Positions 43,079 to 53,152 of a stretch of DNA of 64,000 nucleotides are shown here, piece by piece; within the stretch, counting starts at the first letter, position 1, and each line of letters opens with the position of its first letter. The notes below the pieces were generated by a model. That model did not search any database, was not told where the DNA came from, and worked only from the letters and a program-made list of their open reading frames with translations. The DNA is from Clostridium sp. (lineage in GTDB: Bacteria; Bacillota; Clostridia; Clostridiales; Clostridiaceae), in assembly GCF_021372645.1 (NCBI RefSeq), contig NZ_JAJFUC010000009.1:25322-89321 (forward strand), read 5' to 3'. Both the position numbers and the translations under genes were made by a program.

Positions 43079-43828
43079 ATGAAACTATATAATAAAAATT
43101 TTGTGTTTCAAGAGATGACTAGATATAATAACTTAATTAATCCAGGAACTTGTGGCAATTATAAGATAGTTAAAAATATAATAAAAAAACAAAATTTACA
43201 AGGATATATGTATGAAAATAAAGAAGAATATAATATAGATGTAATTCAATTATATAAAGACAATGTTAGTTTAATGAAACTTACGCCTAAAGAAATAGAA
43301 AGTTCTTATGGGACTATTCATTTTGCACATGGCAAAGTTGGAGTTGTTGGACTAGGACTGGGTTATGTAGCTCAAGAAATTGCTAAAAGGTGTAATGTAG
43401 AAGAAGTTATTGTATATGAAATCAGTGAGGAAATAATTAATTTATATAATTATAATTTTATGCAAAACGAAAAGATAAAAATAATTAAAGGCGATGCAAC
43501 TAAAGCAAAAAGAGAAAAATTTGATTTCTTTTATGTGGATACATATGAATATAAATTAACTTCAAAAGTAGTTGAAGATTATAAAATTTTTAATAAATTA
43601 CATGAAATAGAAGAGTATGCATTTTGGGGAATAGAACACTTTTTATTAAGCTGTAAGTATGAAGATATTGTATGGGTATATATACCTGAAATTTGGATTG
43701 AAATGAGTAAAAAAGCGTATGAATCATTAGATTCATCAGGATATATAAACAAATATAGACCTTTAGAAGAGAATCTGGTAAGAAAAGTATTACTAGAATT
43801 TAAAGAAGTTCTAAATTTAGACACATAA
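43079..43828 (+). CDS. Predicted class I SAM-dependent methyltransferase-fold protein
   Basis: This 249-residue protein has a Rossmann core with the glycine-rich loop KVGVVGLGLGYVAQEI (about 86-101) and an acidic strand end VIVYEIS (about 113). IIKGDA (about 139) and FDFFYVDTY (about 150) follow. The pattern resembles spermidine synthase-like or methyltransferase folds, which bind SAM or its decarboxylated form. The N-terminal 75 residues match nothing I recognise. The substrate is unknown. GAAGGGGAAG precedes the ATG. Confidence 0.6.
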   Translation: MKLYNKNFVFQEMTRYNNLINPGTCGNYKIVKNIIKKQNLQGYMYENKEEYNIDVIQLYKDNVSLMKLTPKEIESSYGTIHFAHGKVGVVGLGLGYVAQEIAKRCNVEEVIVYEISEEIINLYNYNFMQNEKIKIIKGDATKAKREKFDFFYVDTYEYKLTSKVVEDYKIFNKLHEIEEYAFWGIEHFLLSCKYEDIVWVYIPEIWIEMSKKAYESLDSSGYINKYRPLEENLVRKVLLEFKEVLNLDT

Positions 43829-43834
43829 TGAGAA

Positions 43835-43885
43835 CTAATAAAATTAATGCACAATGCATTAGGCATTGTGCATTAATTTTATTAG
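43835..43885. terminator. Perfect 23-bp inverted repeat between convergent genes
   Basis: Arms at 43835-43857 and 43863-43885 are perfectly complementary around a five-base loop. A/T flanks make it a bidirectional terminator for the methyltransferase-like gene and leuS. Confidence 0.85.
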
Positions 43886-43932
43886 TTATGATTGTATTTG
43901 TACTACCTCTTTCAATTTGATGATTTTAAAGA

Positions 43933-46383
43933 TTACTTAATAACTATATTAACAAGTCTTCCCTTAATTACAATTACTTTAACTATAGTTTTACCTTCAG
44001 TATTTTCTTTAATAGTCTCATTTTCTAAAGAAGCTGCTTTTATGCCCTCTTCATCTAAGTTTGAAGGTACATTGATTTTTGCTTTTATTTTACCATTGAT
44101 TTGGATTGCAATTTCAACTTCATCTTTAATTAAAGCAGAAGGATTAAATTCTGGCCACTTTTCGTTAAAGATTGTTGATGTATTTCCAAGTAAACTCCAT
44201 TGTTCTTCTGCAAAGTGAGGAGCAAATGGTGATAATAATTTTAAGAAATCAACTATAGTTTCTTTTAAGAACTTTGCATTTTTAACATCTTCTTGAAGAT
44301 ATTTATTAAATGCATTAACTAATTCCATAAGTCTTGCTATGGCAGTATTAAATTGCATTTTATCTCCATCTTCAGTAACACCTTTTATAGCTGTATGTTT
44401 CCAGAAGTTTAATTCTTTTTCAGCTGAATCAATAGAATCTTTAGTATTATCATTAGATTCTATTATAGTCCTGCATGAGTCTAGGATTCTTTCTATTCTG
44501 TCTACGAATTTACCAACAGATTTTATTCCGTCATCACTCCAAGCTCCACCTTCTGTGTATCCAAAACCAAACATTAAGTACATTCTAAATACATCAGCAC
44601 CATATTCTTTAATATAATCATCAGGAGAAATTGTATTTCCTTTTGATTTACTCATTTTAAGTCCATCTGGTCCTAAAATTAGTCCTTGGTGAGTTAAGCT
44701 TAAGAATGGTTCATCAAAGTTTAAGTATCCCATGTCTCTTAAAGCTTTAGTTATAAATCTTGCATATAATAAATGCATACAAGCATGTTCTGGTCCACCT
44801 ACGTATTTATCTACAGGAAGAATTTTATTGATTTTTTCAGGATCAAAAGGTGCATCCTCATTTTTGTTATCTGCATATCTTAAATAGTACCATGAAGAAC
44901 ATACAAATGTATCTAAAGTATCAGCTTCTCTTTTTGCATGACCGCCACAAACAGGGCATGTAGTATTTATAAATTCTTCAGATTTACTTAATGGTGATTT
45001 GCCATCTGGAGTAAATGCAACATTGTATGGAAGTTCAACTGGAAGATCCTTTTCTGGTACTGGAACTATTCCACAATCATCACAGTATATAACTGGAATT
45101 GGAGCACCCCAATATCTTTGTCTTGAAACTAACCAGTCTCTTAATCTAAAGTTTATCTTCATTGCACCTAATTTATCTTTTTCTAAATCTTCAACTATTT
45201 TCTTTTTAGCGTCATCAGTTGTTAATCCATCAAATTTACCTGAATTAACAAGTACTCCATATTCGCAATATGGAAGTTCTGGATTAGTGTTGTCTTTATC
45301 AGTTATAACTCTTTCAATTGGTAAATTGAATTTAGTTGCAAAAGCAAAGTCTCTTTCATCATGAGCAGGAACAGCCATAACACATCCAGTACCATAAGTA
45401 GCTAATACATAATCAGAAATCCAAATAGGAACTACTTTTCCGTTGATAGGATTTATAGCATAAGATCCAGTAAATACTCCTGTTTTTTCTTTTGTATTTG
45501 ATTGTCTTTCAATTTCAGATTGTTTAGCAGCAGCTTCTTTATAGCTTTCAACAGCTTCTTTATATTCAGGTAATGTTAATTTATCAACTAATTTATTTTC
45601 AGGAGCTAAAACTACATATGTAACACCATTTAAAGTATCAACTCTTGTAGTAAATACATCAAATTGTAAGTCTGAATCTTTAACCTTGAAAGTAACTTGT
45701 GCACCATAAGATCTTCCAATCCAGTGTTTTTGCATAGATTTAGTCTTTTCAGGCCAATCTAAACCATCTAATTTATCAAGTAATTCATCGCCGTAATCAG
45801 TTATTTTGAAGAACCATTGAGTAAGGTCTTTCTTTTTAACTTCAGTACTGCATCTTTCACAAGCTCCATCAACAACTTGTTCATTTGCTAAAACTGTATT
45901 ACAAGATGGACACCAGTTTACAGGTGCTTTTTTTCTATAAGCTAAACCTTTTTCGTAAAGTTTTAAAAATAACCATTGAGTCCATTTATAATAATCAGGA
46001 AGACAAGTAACAACTTCATTTTCCCAGTTAAACATAGCACCCATAGATTTTAATTGCTTTTCCATTGTTTCAATATTTTTTAAAGTAGAATCTTGAGGAT
46101 GTATTCCTGTTTTTATAGCATAATTTTCAGCAGGTAATCCAAATGCATCAAAGCCCATTGGTTGGAATACATTATATCCTTGCATTCTCTTAAGTCTTGC
46201 CCATGAATCTGTTGGACCATAGTTAAACCAGTGACCAGCATGAAGTTGAGCACCTGATGGATAAGAGAACATTTCAAGTGTATAAAGCTTCTTATCTAAG
46301 TTTTCAGGATTAAACTTATAAGTTTCGTTTTCCTTCCATATTTTTTGCCATTTTTCATCAATCTTAGTTCCATAATTCGCCAT
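43933..46383 (-). CDS. leuS: Leucyl-tRNA synthetase
   Basis: The start is ATG at 46383-46381, giving [20 protein letters not shown], with AGGAGG just upstream; a longer frame to 46461 runs into a repeat and is not coding. The 816-residue class I enzyme shows the HIGH-type motif in [15 protein letters not shown] and a zinc-type [12 protein letters not shown]. The CP1 editing domain with [20 protein letters not shown] and the KMSKS loop as LKMSKSKGN follow. The C-terminal anticodon-binding region ends [17 protein letters not shown]. It charges and edits tRNA-Leu and is controlled by the T-box leader upstream. Confidence 0.97.
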   Translation of the reverse strand: MANYGTKIDEKWQKIWKENETYKFNPENLDKKLYTLEMFSYPSGAQLHAGHWFNYGPTDSWARLKRMQGYNVFQPMGFDAFGLPAENYAIKTGIHPQDSTLKNIETMEKQLKSMGAMFNWENEVVTCLPDYYKWTQWLFLKLYEKGLAYRKKAPVNWCPSCNTVLANEQVVDGACERCSTEVKKKDLTQWFFKITDYGDELLDKLDGLDWPEKTKSMQKHWIGRSYGAQVTFKVKDSDLQFDVFTTRVDTLNGVTYVVLAPENKLVDKLTLPEYKEAVESYKEAAAKQSEIERQSNTKEKTGVFTGSYAINPINGKVVPIWISDYVLATYGTGCVMAVPAHDERDFAFATKFNLPIERVITDKDNTNPELPYCEYGVLVNSGKFDGLTTDDAKKKIVEDLEKDKLGAMKINFRLRDWLVSRQRYWGAPIPVIYCDDCGIVPVPEKDLPVELPYNVAFTPDGKSPLSKSEEFINTTCPVCGGHAKREADTLDTFVCSSWYYLRYADNKNEDAPFDPEKINKILPVDKYVGGPEHACMHLLYARFITKALRDMGYLNFDEPFLSLTHQGLILGPDGLKMSKSKGNTISPDDYIKEYGADVFRMYLMFGFGYTEGGAWSDDGIKSVGKFVDRIERILDSCRTIIESNDNTKDSIDSAEKELNFWKHTAIKGVTEDGDKMQFNTAIARLMELVNAFNKYLQEDVKNAKFLKETIVDFLKLLSPFAPHFAEEQWSLLGNTSTIFNEKWPEFNPSALIKDEVEIAIQINGKIKAKINVPSNLDEEGIKAASLENETIKENTEGKTIVKVIVIKGRLVNIVIK

Positions 46384-46414
46384 TATATAGCCTCCTATAA
46401 AATTTAATAAATGC

Positions 46415-46453
46415 GCATTCATGCCCTTTAGGGTACCATGAGGGCAATGTACA
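46415..46453. repeat. Short palindromic repeat, family R4 (in the leuS leader)
   Basis: TTCATGCCCTTTAGGGTACC, then ATGAGGGCAATGTACA, matches the complement of 51991-52030 with a handful of changes. It lies between the T-box terminator and the leuS ribosome binding site. Confidence 0.55.
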
Positions 46454-46500
46454 ATGCACAATTAAGGAATAAACTCTGATAGAGTTTGAAAAATATAATT
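46445..46500. repeat. R3-like fragment beside the R4 element
   Basis: AATTAAGGAATAAACTCT followed by AGAGTTTGAAAAATATA parallels AGTTAAGGAACAAAATCC with GGATTTTGAAAAATATA in the 38100-38220 copy. Confidence 0.4.
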
Positions 46501-46504
46501 AATT

Positions 46505-46741
46505 ATATAAAAAAAGCCTTCATCTCTAAAATAAAGAGACGAAAGCGTAATTTCCGTGGTACCACTCTTAATTAGAAGAAAAAACAAAATTAATTCTTCT
46601 CACTTAATATTTTAACGGGTCTACCGTACTTGCTTTTAACAAGTAAGCTCCTAGGCAAGTTCGTAATAACATAACACTGTTTTACACCAAACAACAGCTC
46701 TCTTTAAGATATAATTATTACTAATACTCCTATTCATCACA
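46505..46741 (-). promoter_or_regulatory. T-box riboswitch of leuS (Leu specifier)
   Basis: On the minus strand the leader contains an AGAGAGC bulge motif and a stem I region with GAACTTGCCTAGG. The most likely specifier is CTT (Leu, 46659-46657), and the T-box sequence AGAGTGGTACCACGG lies near 46570-46556. A terminator stem follows (GCTTTCGTCTCT with AGAGATGAAGGC) and a T run ending near 46508. Uncharged tRNA-Leu would stabilise the antiterminator and permit leuS transcription. Confidence 0.92.
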
Positions 46742-46761
46742 TAATATAAAATTTTAATAAC

Positions 46762-46791
46762 ATTATATATTAAAAAATCTAAAAAAGTCAA
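46762..46791 (-). promoter_or_regulatory. Promoter of the leuS T-box transcript
   Basis: On the minus strand TTGACT (46791-46786) and TATAAT (46767-46762) are separated by 18 bases, placing the transcript start just before stem I of the T-box. Confidence 0.7.
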
Positions 46792-47085
46792 GAAACGGAT
46801 AAAATTTGTTTTGGAGTTTATAGAGTAAGTTTACATAAGTAGGTGTAGATATATGGGTATTAGGATAAAACACACATTTAATTACAAGAAAATAAATCAG
46901 ATACTGGGAATTGGAAATAGCATAATTAGCTTTTCAATTTCATCATTAATAAAAATTTAGTAATATAAAGTTGTATAATAGTGATACAATAAGATGTGTG
47001 CTATTAATAAATCTAGTTTAATGATAGATGGCTTAAGTAATTTTTGATTAGCAATTGATTTATGGGAAAAAGGAAGTGAAAAAAC

Positions 47086-48519
47086 ATGAGCATATTATTT
47101 GGACTAAGTATTATGGTTTTAATATTAAATGGACTCTTTTCTCTATCATTAATATTCATAGAGAGAAAAGATCCAACTACAACATGGGCATGGCTTTTAA
47201 TATTATTAGTTTTACCGGGGTTAGGATTTATAATATATATTATGTTTGGTCAAAATTTGAGTAGACAAAAGATTTTTAAAGAAAAAATACGAGTTGATGA
47301 GGATAAAAGGAAAAATATAAATGATAAATATGAAGGCGATATTCATCAGCATGATGGTGGTGAGAGATTTTCAGATTTGAGAAAGATGAACTTTAATCAG
47401 TCAGGTGCAAGATATACAAAAAATAATGATGTTAAGGTATACGTAAATGGCACGGATAAGTTTAAACAACTAATAAAAGATATAAAAAATGCAAAGAAGT
47501 ATATACATATAGAATATTATATTTTAAAAAATGATCTGCTTGGAAAAGTTATAATTAAAGAACTAACAAAGAAAGCGAAATGTGGATTAGAAGTCAGATT
47601 ATTATTAGATAGTATGGGGTCTCGAAAATTAACAAAAAAAGTAATACAAAAATATCTGGATGCTGGAGGAAAATTCTCACTCTTTTTTCCAGGAATTGTA
47701 CCTCATATAAATACGCGTATAAACTATAGAAATCACAGAAAGATAGTTGTAATTGATGGAGAATATGGCTATGTTGGTGGTTTTAATGTTGGAGAAGAAT
47801 ACATAAGTAAAGATCCAAACGTAGGATTCTGGAGAGATACACATGCGAGAATTAAGGGAGAAGCAGTAGATGATTTAAATGAAAGATTTTTACTTGATTG
47901 GTGCTATGCATCAGAGGAGGAAATAGAAGATTATGATAAATACTCATCAAATGATAACAAAGATGTAGGGGATGTGGGAATACAAATTGTAACTAGCGGA
48001 CCCGATCATAAGGAACAATATATTAGAAATGCTTATATAAAGCTTATAAACAATGCGAAAAAGAATGTATATCTTGAAACACCATATTTAGTACCAGATG
48101 CACCGATATTAGAATCTTTAAAAATATCTGCACTATCAGGAGTAGATGTGAGAATAATAATACCAGGACATCCAGATCATTTCTTTATGCCATGGGCAGC
48201 AAGCTCTTATATAGGAGAATTATTAGAAGCTGGAATAAAAGTATATAGATATAAAAATGGTTTTATTCATGCTAAAACAATAGTTGCTGATAGTACAGTA
48301 ATGAGCATAGGAACAGCAAATTTGGATATAAGAAGTTTCAAATTGAATTTTGAAGTTAATGCATTTATTTTTGATGATAGGATTGCAAAGAATGGGGAAA
48401 TGCAATTTATGAAAGATATTAAAGAGTCAGAAGAAGTAACAAAAAAAATATACGACAATCGTAGCATTTCTATTAGAATTAAGGAATCATTAATTAGATT
48501 AGTATCACCAATATTATAA
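47086..48519 (+). CDS. cls: Cardiolipin synthase
   Basis: This 477-residue protein has two N-terminal membrane helices (about 3-22 and 36-56) and two phospholipase D HKD motifs: NHRKIVVIDGEYGYVGGFN (about 217) and HAKTIVADSTVMSIGTANLD (about 394). Between them are YRNHR and the ETPYLVPD block. It condenses two phosphatidylglycerols to cardiolipin at the membrane. AAGGAAGTGA precedes the ATG. The upstream gap (46801-47085) holds promoter-like AT-rich sequence and a doubtful 35-codon ORF. It appears monocistronic. Confidence 0.93.
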   Translation: MSILFGLSIMVLILNGLFSLSLIFIERKDPTTTWAWLLILLVLPGLGFIIYIMFGQNLSRQKIFKEKIRVDEDKRKNINDKYEGDIHQHDGGERFSDLRKMNFNQSGARYTKNNDVKVYVNGTDKFKQLIKDIKNAKKYIHIEYYILKNDLLGKVIIKELTKKAKCGLEVRLLLDSMGSRKLTKKVIQKYLDAGGKFSLFFPGIVPHINTRINYRNHRKIVVIDGEYGYVGGFNVGEEYISKDPNVGFWRDTHARIKGEAVDDLNERFLLDWCYASEEEIEDYDKYSSNDNKDVGDVGIQIVTSGPDHKEQYIRNAYIKLINNAKKNVYLETPYLVPDAPILESLKISALSGVDVRIIIPGHPDHFFMPWAASSYIGELLEAGIKVYRYKNGFIHAKTIVADSTVMSIGTANLDIRSFKLNFEVNAFIFDDRIAKNGEMQFMKDIKESEEVTKKIYDNRSISIRIKESLIRLVSPIL

Positions 48520-48653
48520 TTGAGTATTAAGAAAAGCTAAAACTAACTAATGACTAATTAAATAAAATAAAGATGAAACACATAATTTATAAGATAAAAC
48601 CTATTAATTAACATATATAGTAATAAAAATGGGTGTAATACAAGGAGCATTAT

Positions 48654-49808
48654 ATGAAAAAGAAAATCAAATTTTATTATTCTTTAGCTACATATATAAA
48701 TTACGGAGTACTAAGCATATTAACAACTTTTTATATTCCTTATTTAAATCAAATTGTTGGGCTATCTTTAAGCGAAGTTGGAAAAGTAGTATCAATAGGA
48801 GCATTATTTGCAATTTTTTCACAATTAATTTTAGTTAATGAACTTTCTAGAAGTCAAAATAAGAAAAAGTTTATTATTATTCATTTGGTTGTAGTAATAT
48901 TAATGATAGTATTATTAATGTATATTGACAAAAATACAGTATACTTCTTTGCAATTTTATATGGTCTTATTATACAAACAATTGGAACTGTATATGAAAT
49001 ATATGTTGAAGAATTATGTGTTAAACAAAAAATGGAATACTCTGATATAAGAAAATGGGGATCTATTGGATTTGGGTGTATAGTGCTGTTAAGTGGTACT
49101 ATAATTTCAAAATATGGATTTAGAACTATACATTTAATAGGTATTATGATGATAATGGTAACTATATTTATAATACCTATTAAATTTAAAAATATTGAAA
49201 CGAGTAATAGTAAAAATACAATAAGATTAACTGATATACTAAAAGATAGAAATGCATTAATTCTTGGAGGTATTAATATTTTAGCAATTGGAGCTTATAC
49301 TGCAATAGAATTTGCATATTCATCTTATTTAGTTGAAATAGTAGGAAATATTGATTTATCAAATTCTATATATAGTAAATCTATAGGGGCGAGAGTTTTT
49401 ATTGAATTTATATCTTTTATGTTTGTTGGAAGATTTTTCAGAAAGGGAAGTCCTAAAAAATATTTAATTATATCTTTTTCTATAGCGGCAATGAGAATAT
49501 TGCTATTTTCAACTTCATATATACCTTTAGTTGTTTTAGGCGACCAGTTACACGGAATAATGTATGCATTCTATTTAACATTTTTGTTCAAGTATATTAG
49601 AGAAATTCTTGATGATGAATTAGTAGCAAGGACATTTTCATTTGTGAGTGTATTAGGATCAGCAGGTGCTAACTTTGTATATCCTCAGATGTTTAGTGCA
49701 ATTCAAGGAAAGTTTGGATATACTATTATGTATTTAGTGGGGTTTTCAATTATAGTAAGTGCTCTTTTAATTGCTATTAAAATGCTTCCAGAGAAGAAAC
49801 AAATCTAA
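48654..49808 (+). CDS. Major facilitator superfamily transporter (MFS_1-like)
   Basis: This 384-residue polytopic protein has about 12 hydrophobic segments and ends in a short basic tail. YINYGVLSILTTFYIPYLNQ lies at the start of helix 1. A YSDIRKWGSIGFGCIVLLSG segment near residue 125 recalls the lactose permease/nucleoside-H+ symporter-like subgroup, whose loop 4-5 often reads RxWGSxG. The substrate is unknown. AAGGAGC lies upstream. An R3-like repeat follows the stop. Confidence 0.8.
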   Translation: MKKKIKFYYSLATYINYGVLSILTTFYIPYLNQIVGLSLSEVGKVVSIGALFAIFSQLILVNELSRSQNKKKFIIIHLVVVILMIVLLMYIDKNTVYFFAILYGLIIQTIGTVYEIYVEELCVKQKMEYSDIRKWGSIGFGCIVLLSGTIISKYGFRTIHLIGIMMIMVTIFIIPIKFKNIETSNSKNTIRLTDILKDRNALILGGINILAIGAYTAIEFAYSSYLVEIVGNIDLSNSIYSKSIGARVFIEFISFMFVGRFFRKGSPKKYLIISFSIAAMRILLFSTSYIPLVVLGDQLHGIMYAFYLTFLFKYIREILDDELVARTFSFVSVLGSAGANFVYPQMFSAIQGKFGYTIMYLVGFSIIVSALLIAIKMLPEKKQI

Positions 49809-49968
49809 CAGTTCACAATTCATAGTGAAGGATCAAATCTCTAAAGTAATTGAAACAAGTAGGAGAAATAGGAGATACTATGTCATTTAAATATATAACA
49901 ATGATTCCATTTCCAATAGAAATTGTACTATCACTGTGAATTGTGTACTATGAATTATGCATTGGAAA
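49806..49968. repeat. R3-like inverted-repeat element (divergent copy)
   Basis: The left end ACAGTTCACAATTCATAGT and the right-end complement CATAATTCATAGTACACAAT share words, with AGTGAAGGATCAAATC at the R3 core position. It is more divergent than the copies at 27664 and 38100. Confidence 0.35.
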
Positions 49969-49993
49969 GCGTGGCTCAGACACTTTTATTCTA

Positions 49994-51364
49994 TTAAATA
50001 TCTGTAACTTTAATCATTTTAAAACCTTTCTCTTCTAATATGCCTACCAATCTTTTTAATATTGAATTATCTTTATAAGTAAAAGTAGGCGCGCCACTAG
50101 AGTCTTCAGTTAAAGAGATATAGATATTTTCTAAATTTGGATGAAAAAATACATTTCCCATATTCTTAATATTAGCACTTTTTAGATTAGATAAAGCACT
50201 ATCTTCTGTACCCATAGGAATATAATCAAGTGGAGTTGAAATATAGTAAGAAGATTTATTATAAGGGCTAAGTTGTGGCTTAGTTAAATCAGCTTTTTTC
50301 TTTCCATAATCGTTAAATGGGTAATACAATATTTTGAAGTATTCTTCAGCAATTTTATTTTGGTCAGGAGTAATTTCATAATGTGGAACTTCAAAGAACC
50401 CAATGGGGATATCTAAATAAGAAGCTGTTTCAATAGATTTTTTAATTTTATCTCTAAACACAGTTGGAGAGGGCTCATATCTTCCAAATTCAAATCCTGC
50501 CCCTGATTCAGAATTTCCACATTGATGAGTATATCCATGAAGTCCAATTATCCCGTTATGTGTTGTAAAATAATCTAGGCTATAGATCATTTCTGCAATT
50601 TCAAAATTATTTTTAGTTAATGGATCATTATCAACTTCATTATTTGGAATCATATATCTTGGAATCCATGCGATATGATATGGAATTTTCTTTTCATTCA
50701 TATAATTTGTTATTATACGAAGTTTTTCAAAATAATCTTTGCTATAAGGTTGAGAGTTTAAACCAATATCTTCTAATCGTATAAGACCAATTTGATTCAT
50801 TTTAGATTTATATGGAGTAATATTTGAATTATTAAAACTATTTGTTTTACAGTTAATTATTTTTTTATCTTTATCCCATCTAGTATAAAGATTAAGCATC
50901 TGTGAAAAATCAGAAAATCCTATGTAATATATATCATTTTCATTTAATAATGATTTTTTTAGGCGGAAATTATTATTTGGGCATTTTACTATATTGCTTG
51001 ATAAGTTAATTGAATAATCCCTATCATTAATTTTTATGTTTAATAAAGTATCAACTTTTTCAATTTTCCCATTAAGTTGATCCGTAAATTCATTTAAAGA
51101 AATATAATACCTATTTTTATCTAAGTATATGGGTAATGTAAGAGTTAAGGGTGTGCCATCAATTTTAAAGTTTATATTGTCTTTAGTCATATTAAAACCG
51201 TTAAAGTCAGCATAATTTGGATGCAACTCATTATTTGAATTAATTGAAACTGCATCTGGTATATCTTCTTCGTATTTATTTTTAAGAGGATTTTTAGTAT
51301 TACAACTTACTAAAAGCAATATAAAGAAAGTTAAAAAAATGCAAATAAACTTTTTGTTTACCAT
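49994..51364 (-). CDS. DUF2334 lipoprotein (polysaccharide deacetylase-like fold)
   Basis: This 456-residue protein has a lipoprotein signal: a basic start, a hydrophobic core and the lipobox LLVSC (Cys21). Residues 60-170 resemble a copper amine oxidase-like/N-terminal beta unit (GTPLTLTLPIYLDKNRYYIS). Residues 195-450 form a DUF2334 domain, a divergent NodB-like deacetylase, with IGLIRLEDIG, HGYTHQCG and FFEVPHYEITPDQ. The Asp-Glu and His pairs are consistent with metal binding. It would act on extracellular glycan, anchored in the outer face of the membrane. It is probably a single-gene transcript. Confidence 0.8.
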   Translation of the reverse strand: MVNKKFICIFLTFFILLLVSCNTKNPLKNKYEEDIPDAVSINSNNELHPNYADFNGFNMTKDNINFKIDGTPLTLTLPIYLDKNRYYISLNEFTDQLNGKIEKVDTLLNIKINDRDYSINLSSNIVKCPNNNFRLKKSLLNENDIYYIGFSDFSQMLNLYTRWDKDKKIINCKTNSFNNSNITPYKSKMNQIGLIRLEDIGLNSQPYSKDYFEKLRIITNYMNEKKIPYHIAWIPRYMIPNNEVDNDPLTKNNFEIAEMIYSLDYFTTHNGIIGLHGYTHQCGNSESGAGFEFGRYEPSPTVFRDKIKKSIETASYLDIPIGFFEVPHYEITPDQNKIAEEYFKILYYPFNDYGKKKADLTKPQLSPYNKSSYYISTPLDYIPMGTEDSALSNLKSANIKNMGNVFFHPNLENIYISLTEDSSGAPTFTYKDNSILKRLVGILEEKGFKMIKVTDI

Positions 51365-51639
51365 TATTATCGTCCACCTTATTTACTTAATATACTTTAT
51401 TTATTATTTACACTTATATTTTTATTATTAGTTATATTCTAAGAAAGTTTGTTGATTTTAATTTATCATGTTATTGTTAGAAAACTATAAAACAGGATGG
51501 CTTTTAGCATGTTGATATTTTGATTTTGATAAATTTAAAAAAAATTCAATATATTTTTTCTGTTATAATAATAATATGAAATTGTTATTGATAAATAAGC
51601 ATACAATTAATATTAAAAATGAAAAATTACTAATAAATA

Positions 51640-51667
51640 TTGACATTATATTTTAATTTGTTATAAT
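51640..51667 (+). promoter_or_regulatory. Promoter of a small transcription unit
   Basis: TTGACA (51640-51645) and TATAAT (51662-51667) with a 16-base spacer. The predicted start is near 51674 and the unit ends at the terminator at 51929. The rest of the 51365-51639 gap is AT-rich with nothing recognised. Confidence 0.65.
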
Positions 51668-51748
51668 GGTAAAAAGATCAATTTTAAGATTAAATATTAA
51701 ATTAACGTTGTCTACTAAGACAATTATTAATTTTGGAATGGAGAAAAC

Positions 51749-51883
51749 ATGGAAAAGGATATTAAAAAATCAGTTATGCAAAAATTTTATAGCTTTTTTT
51801 ATTTTATGTTCTGGGGCTTTTACTTTAGCGCTGGCTATTTATTTTGCAGAAAACTGAATAATTCCTTTTTAATGAGTGTTTAA
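51749..51883 (+). CDS. Small aromatic-rich membrane peptide, 44 residues (uncertain)
   Basis: A GGAGA site at 51740-51744 precedes ATG at 51749. The frame encodes MEKDIKKSVMQKFYSFFYFM, then WGFYFSAGYLFC and a short polar tail to TAA at 51881. One membrane segment rich in Phe and Tyr is visible. A competing frame from 51738 is also open to 51857 but has a weaker ribosome binding site. With its own promoter and terminator it is a self-contained unit; a small RNA without translation is the alternative. Confidence 0.45.
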   Translation: MEKDIKKSVMQKFYSFFYFMFWGFYFSAGYLFCRKLNNSFLMSV

Positions 51884-51928
51884 TATTCATATAATTTTTT
51901 TAGATTAGGTAAATAACATTGATATTTT

Positions 51929-51960
51929 ATGGAGCTCATTATACATGAGCTCCATTTTTG
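51929..51960 (+). terminator. Terminator of the small transcription unit
   Basis: ATGGAGCTCAT pairs with ATGAGCTCCAT around a five-base loop, then TTTTTG. Confidence 0.85.
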
Positions 51961-51990
51961 TTTTAGTGTTAATATTCAGATAAATATAGT

Positions 51991-52030
51991 AATGTACATT
52001 GCCCACAGGGTGCCATAAAGGGCATGAATT
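51991..52030. repeat. Short palindromic repeat, family R4 (upstream of aroB)
   Basis: The complement reads TTCATGCCCTTTATGGCACC, then CTGTGGGCAATGTACATT, matching 46415-46453. It ends about 50 bases before the aroB start. Confidence 0.55.
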
Positions 52031-52083
52031 GTTAAGTAGAGTTATGGGTTTATAGTAAAATAAAGAAAAGGGGAGTTTGAAAA

Positions 52084-53136
52084 ATGGAAGACTTAGTTGT
52101 TGATTTAGGTGAAAGAAGCTATCCTATTATAATTAAAAAGGGATTAATTGATGAGATTAATTTAGAAATTAAAAAGATATACACAGGTAAAAAGGTCTTT
52201 ATATTAACAGATAAAAATGTAGAGTCTCACTATGGAAATAGAGTTAAATCATGTTTAGTTAATGGTGGATATGATGTTAAGTTAATGGCTTTAGAACCAG
52301 GTGAAGAAACTAAGGCATTTAGCACTCTTCCAGCAATATATAATGAACTTTTAGATTTTAAAATTACTAGAAGTGATTTAATTATAACTCTTGGTGGAGG
52401 TGTAATTGGGGATCTTGGTGGTTTTGTTGCTTCTACTTTCTTAAGAGGTGTAGACTTTGTACAAATGCCAACATCACTTTTAGCACAAGTTGATAGTAGT
52501 GTAGGCGGAAAAGTTGCAGTTGATTTAGAAAGAGGTAAAAATTTAGTTGGTAGTTTTTATCATCCTAAATTAGTGTTAATAGATCCAAATGTTTTAGAAA
52601 CTTTAAGTGAAAGATTTTTTATAGATGGTATGGCCGAAGTTATTAAATATGGATGTATAAAAGATAAAGAATTTTTCTATTTTCTAAAGAGTTTAAAAAC
52701 TAAAGAAGAAGTTATGCACAATATAGAAGCTATTATCCACAAATGTTGCTTTATAAAAAAATGTGTTGTGGAAAATGATGAAAAAGATACTGGAGAAAGA
52801 ATGTTATTAAACTTCGGACATACTTTAGGTCATGCTATAGAAACATATTATAATTTCAAAAAGTTTACTCATGGTGAAGCTGTTGCTATAGGAATGTATG
52901 AAATAAGTAAAATTGCAGAAAATAAAGAACTTACTGAAAAAGGTGTTGCGGAAGATATTAAAGAAATATTAGCACAATATGGTCTTCCTTGTGAAGTAAA
53001 AATTGATGATAGTTCAGCAATTTTAAATACTATATCTTTAGATAAGAAGAATATTGATAATGTTCTTAAAGTAGTATTATTAAAGAATATTGGAGAATCC
53101 TTTTTGGAAAAAACTAATGTTAAATTTTTTAGTTAA
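52084..53136 (+). CDS. aroB: 3-Dehydroquinate synthase
   Basis: This 350-residue NAD-dependent enzyme shows [20 protein letters not shown] (about 104-123) and the [16 protein letters not shown] block. GMAEVIKYG and the metal ligands in [11 protein letters not shown] and [11 protein letters not shown] follow. It converts DAHP to 3-dehydroquinate. It is the first gene of the nine-gene aromatic operon, preceded by AAAGGGGAG. No T-box or trp-type attenuator is visible upstream. Confidence 0.96.
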   Translation: MEDLVVDLGERSYPIIIKKGLIDEINLEIKKIYTGKKVFILTDKNVESHYGNRVKSCLVNGGYDVKLMALEPGEETKAFSTLPAIYNELLDFKITRSDLIITLGGGVIGDLGGFVASTFLRGVDFVQMPTSLLAQVDSSVGGKVAVDLERGKNLVGSFYHPKLVLIDPNVLETLSERFFIDGMAEVIKYGCIKDKEFFYFLKSLKTKEEVMHNIEAIIHKCCFIKKCVVENDEKDTGERMLLNFGHTLGHAIETYYNFKKFTHGEAVAIGMYEISKIAENKELTEKGVAEDIKEILAQYGLPCEVKIDDSSAILNTISLDKKNIDNVLKVVLLKNIGESFLEKTNVKFFS

Positions 53137-53152
53137 TTGATTAAGGGGTGAT

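Noticed and set aside
46384-46461. N-terminal extension of leuS
   Set aside because: It runs through the R4/R3-like repeats; the AGGAGG site and family start support ATG at 46383.
46853-46960. 35-codon ORF before cls
   Set aside because: Poor ribosome binding site spacing and no recognisable features; likely chance in AT-rich DNA.
51666-51857. 63-codon ORF in another frame over the small transcription unit
   Set aside because: Its start overlaps the -10 box of the promoter, and its internal ATG at 51738 has a weaker ribosome binding site than the 51749 frame.
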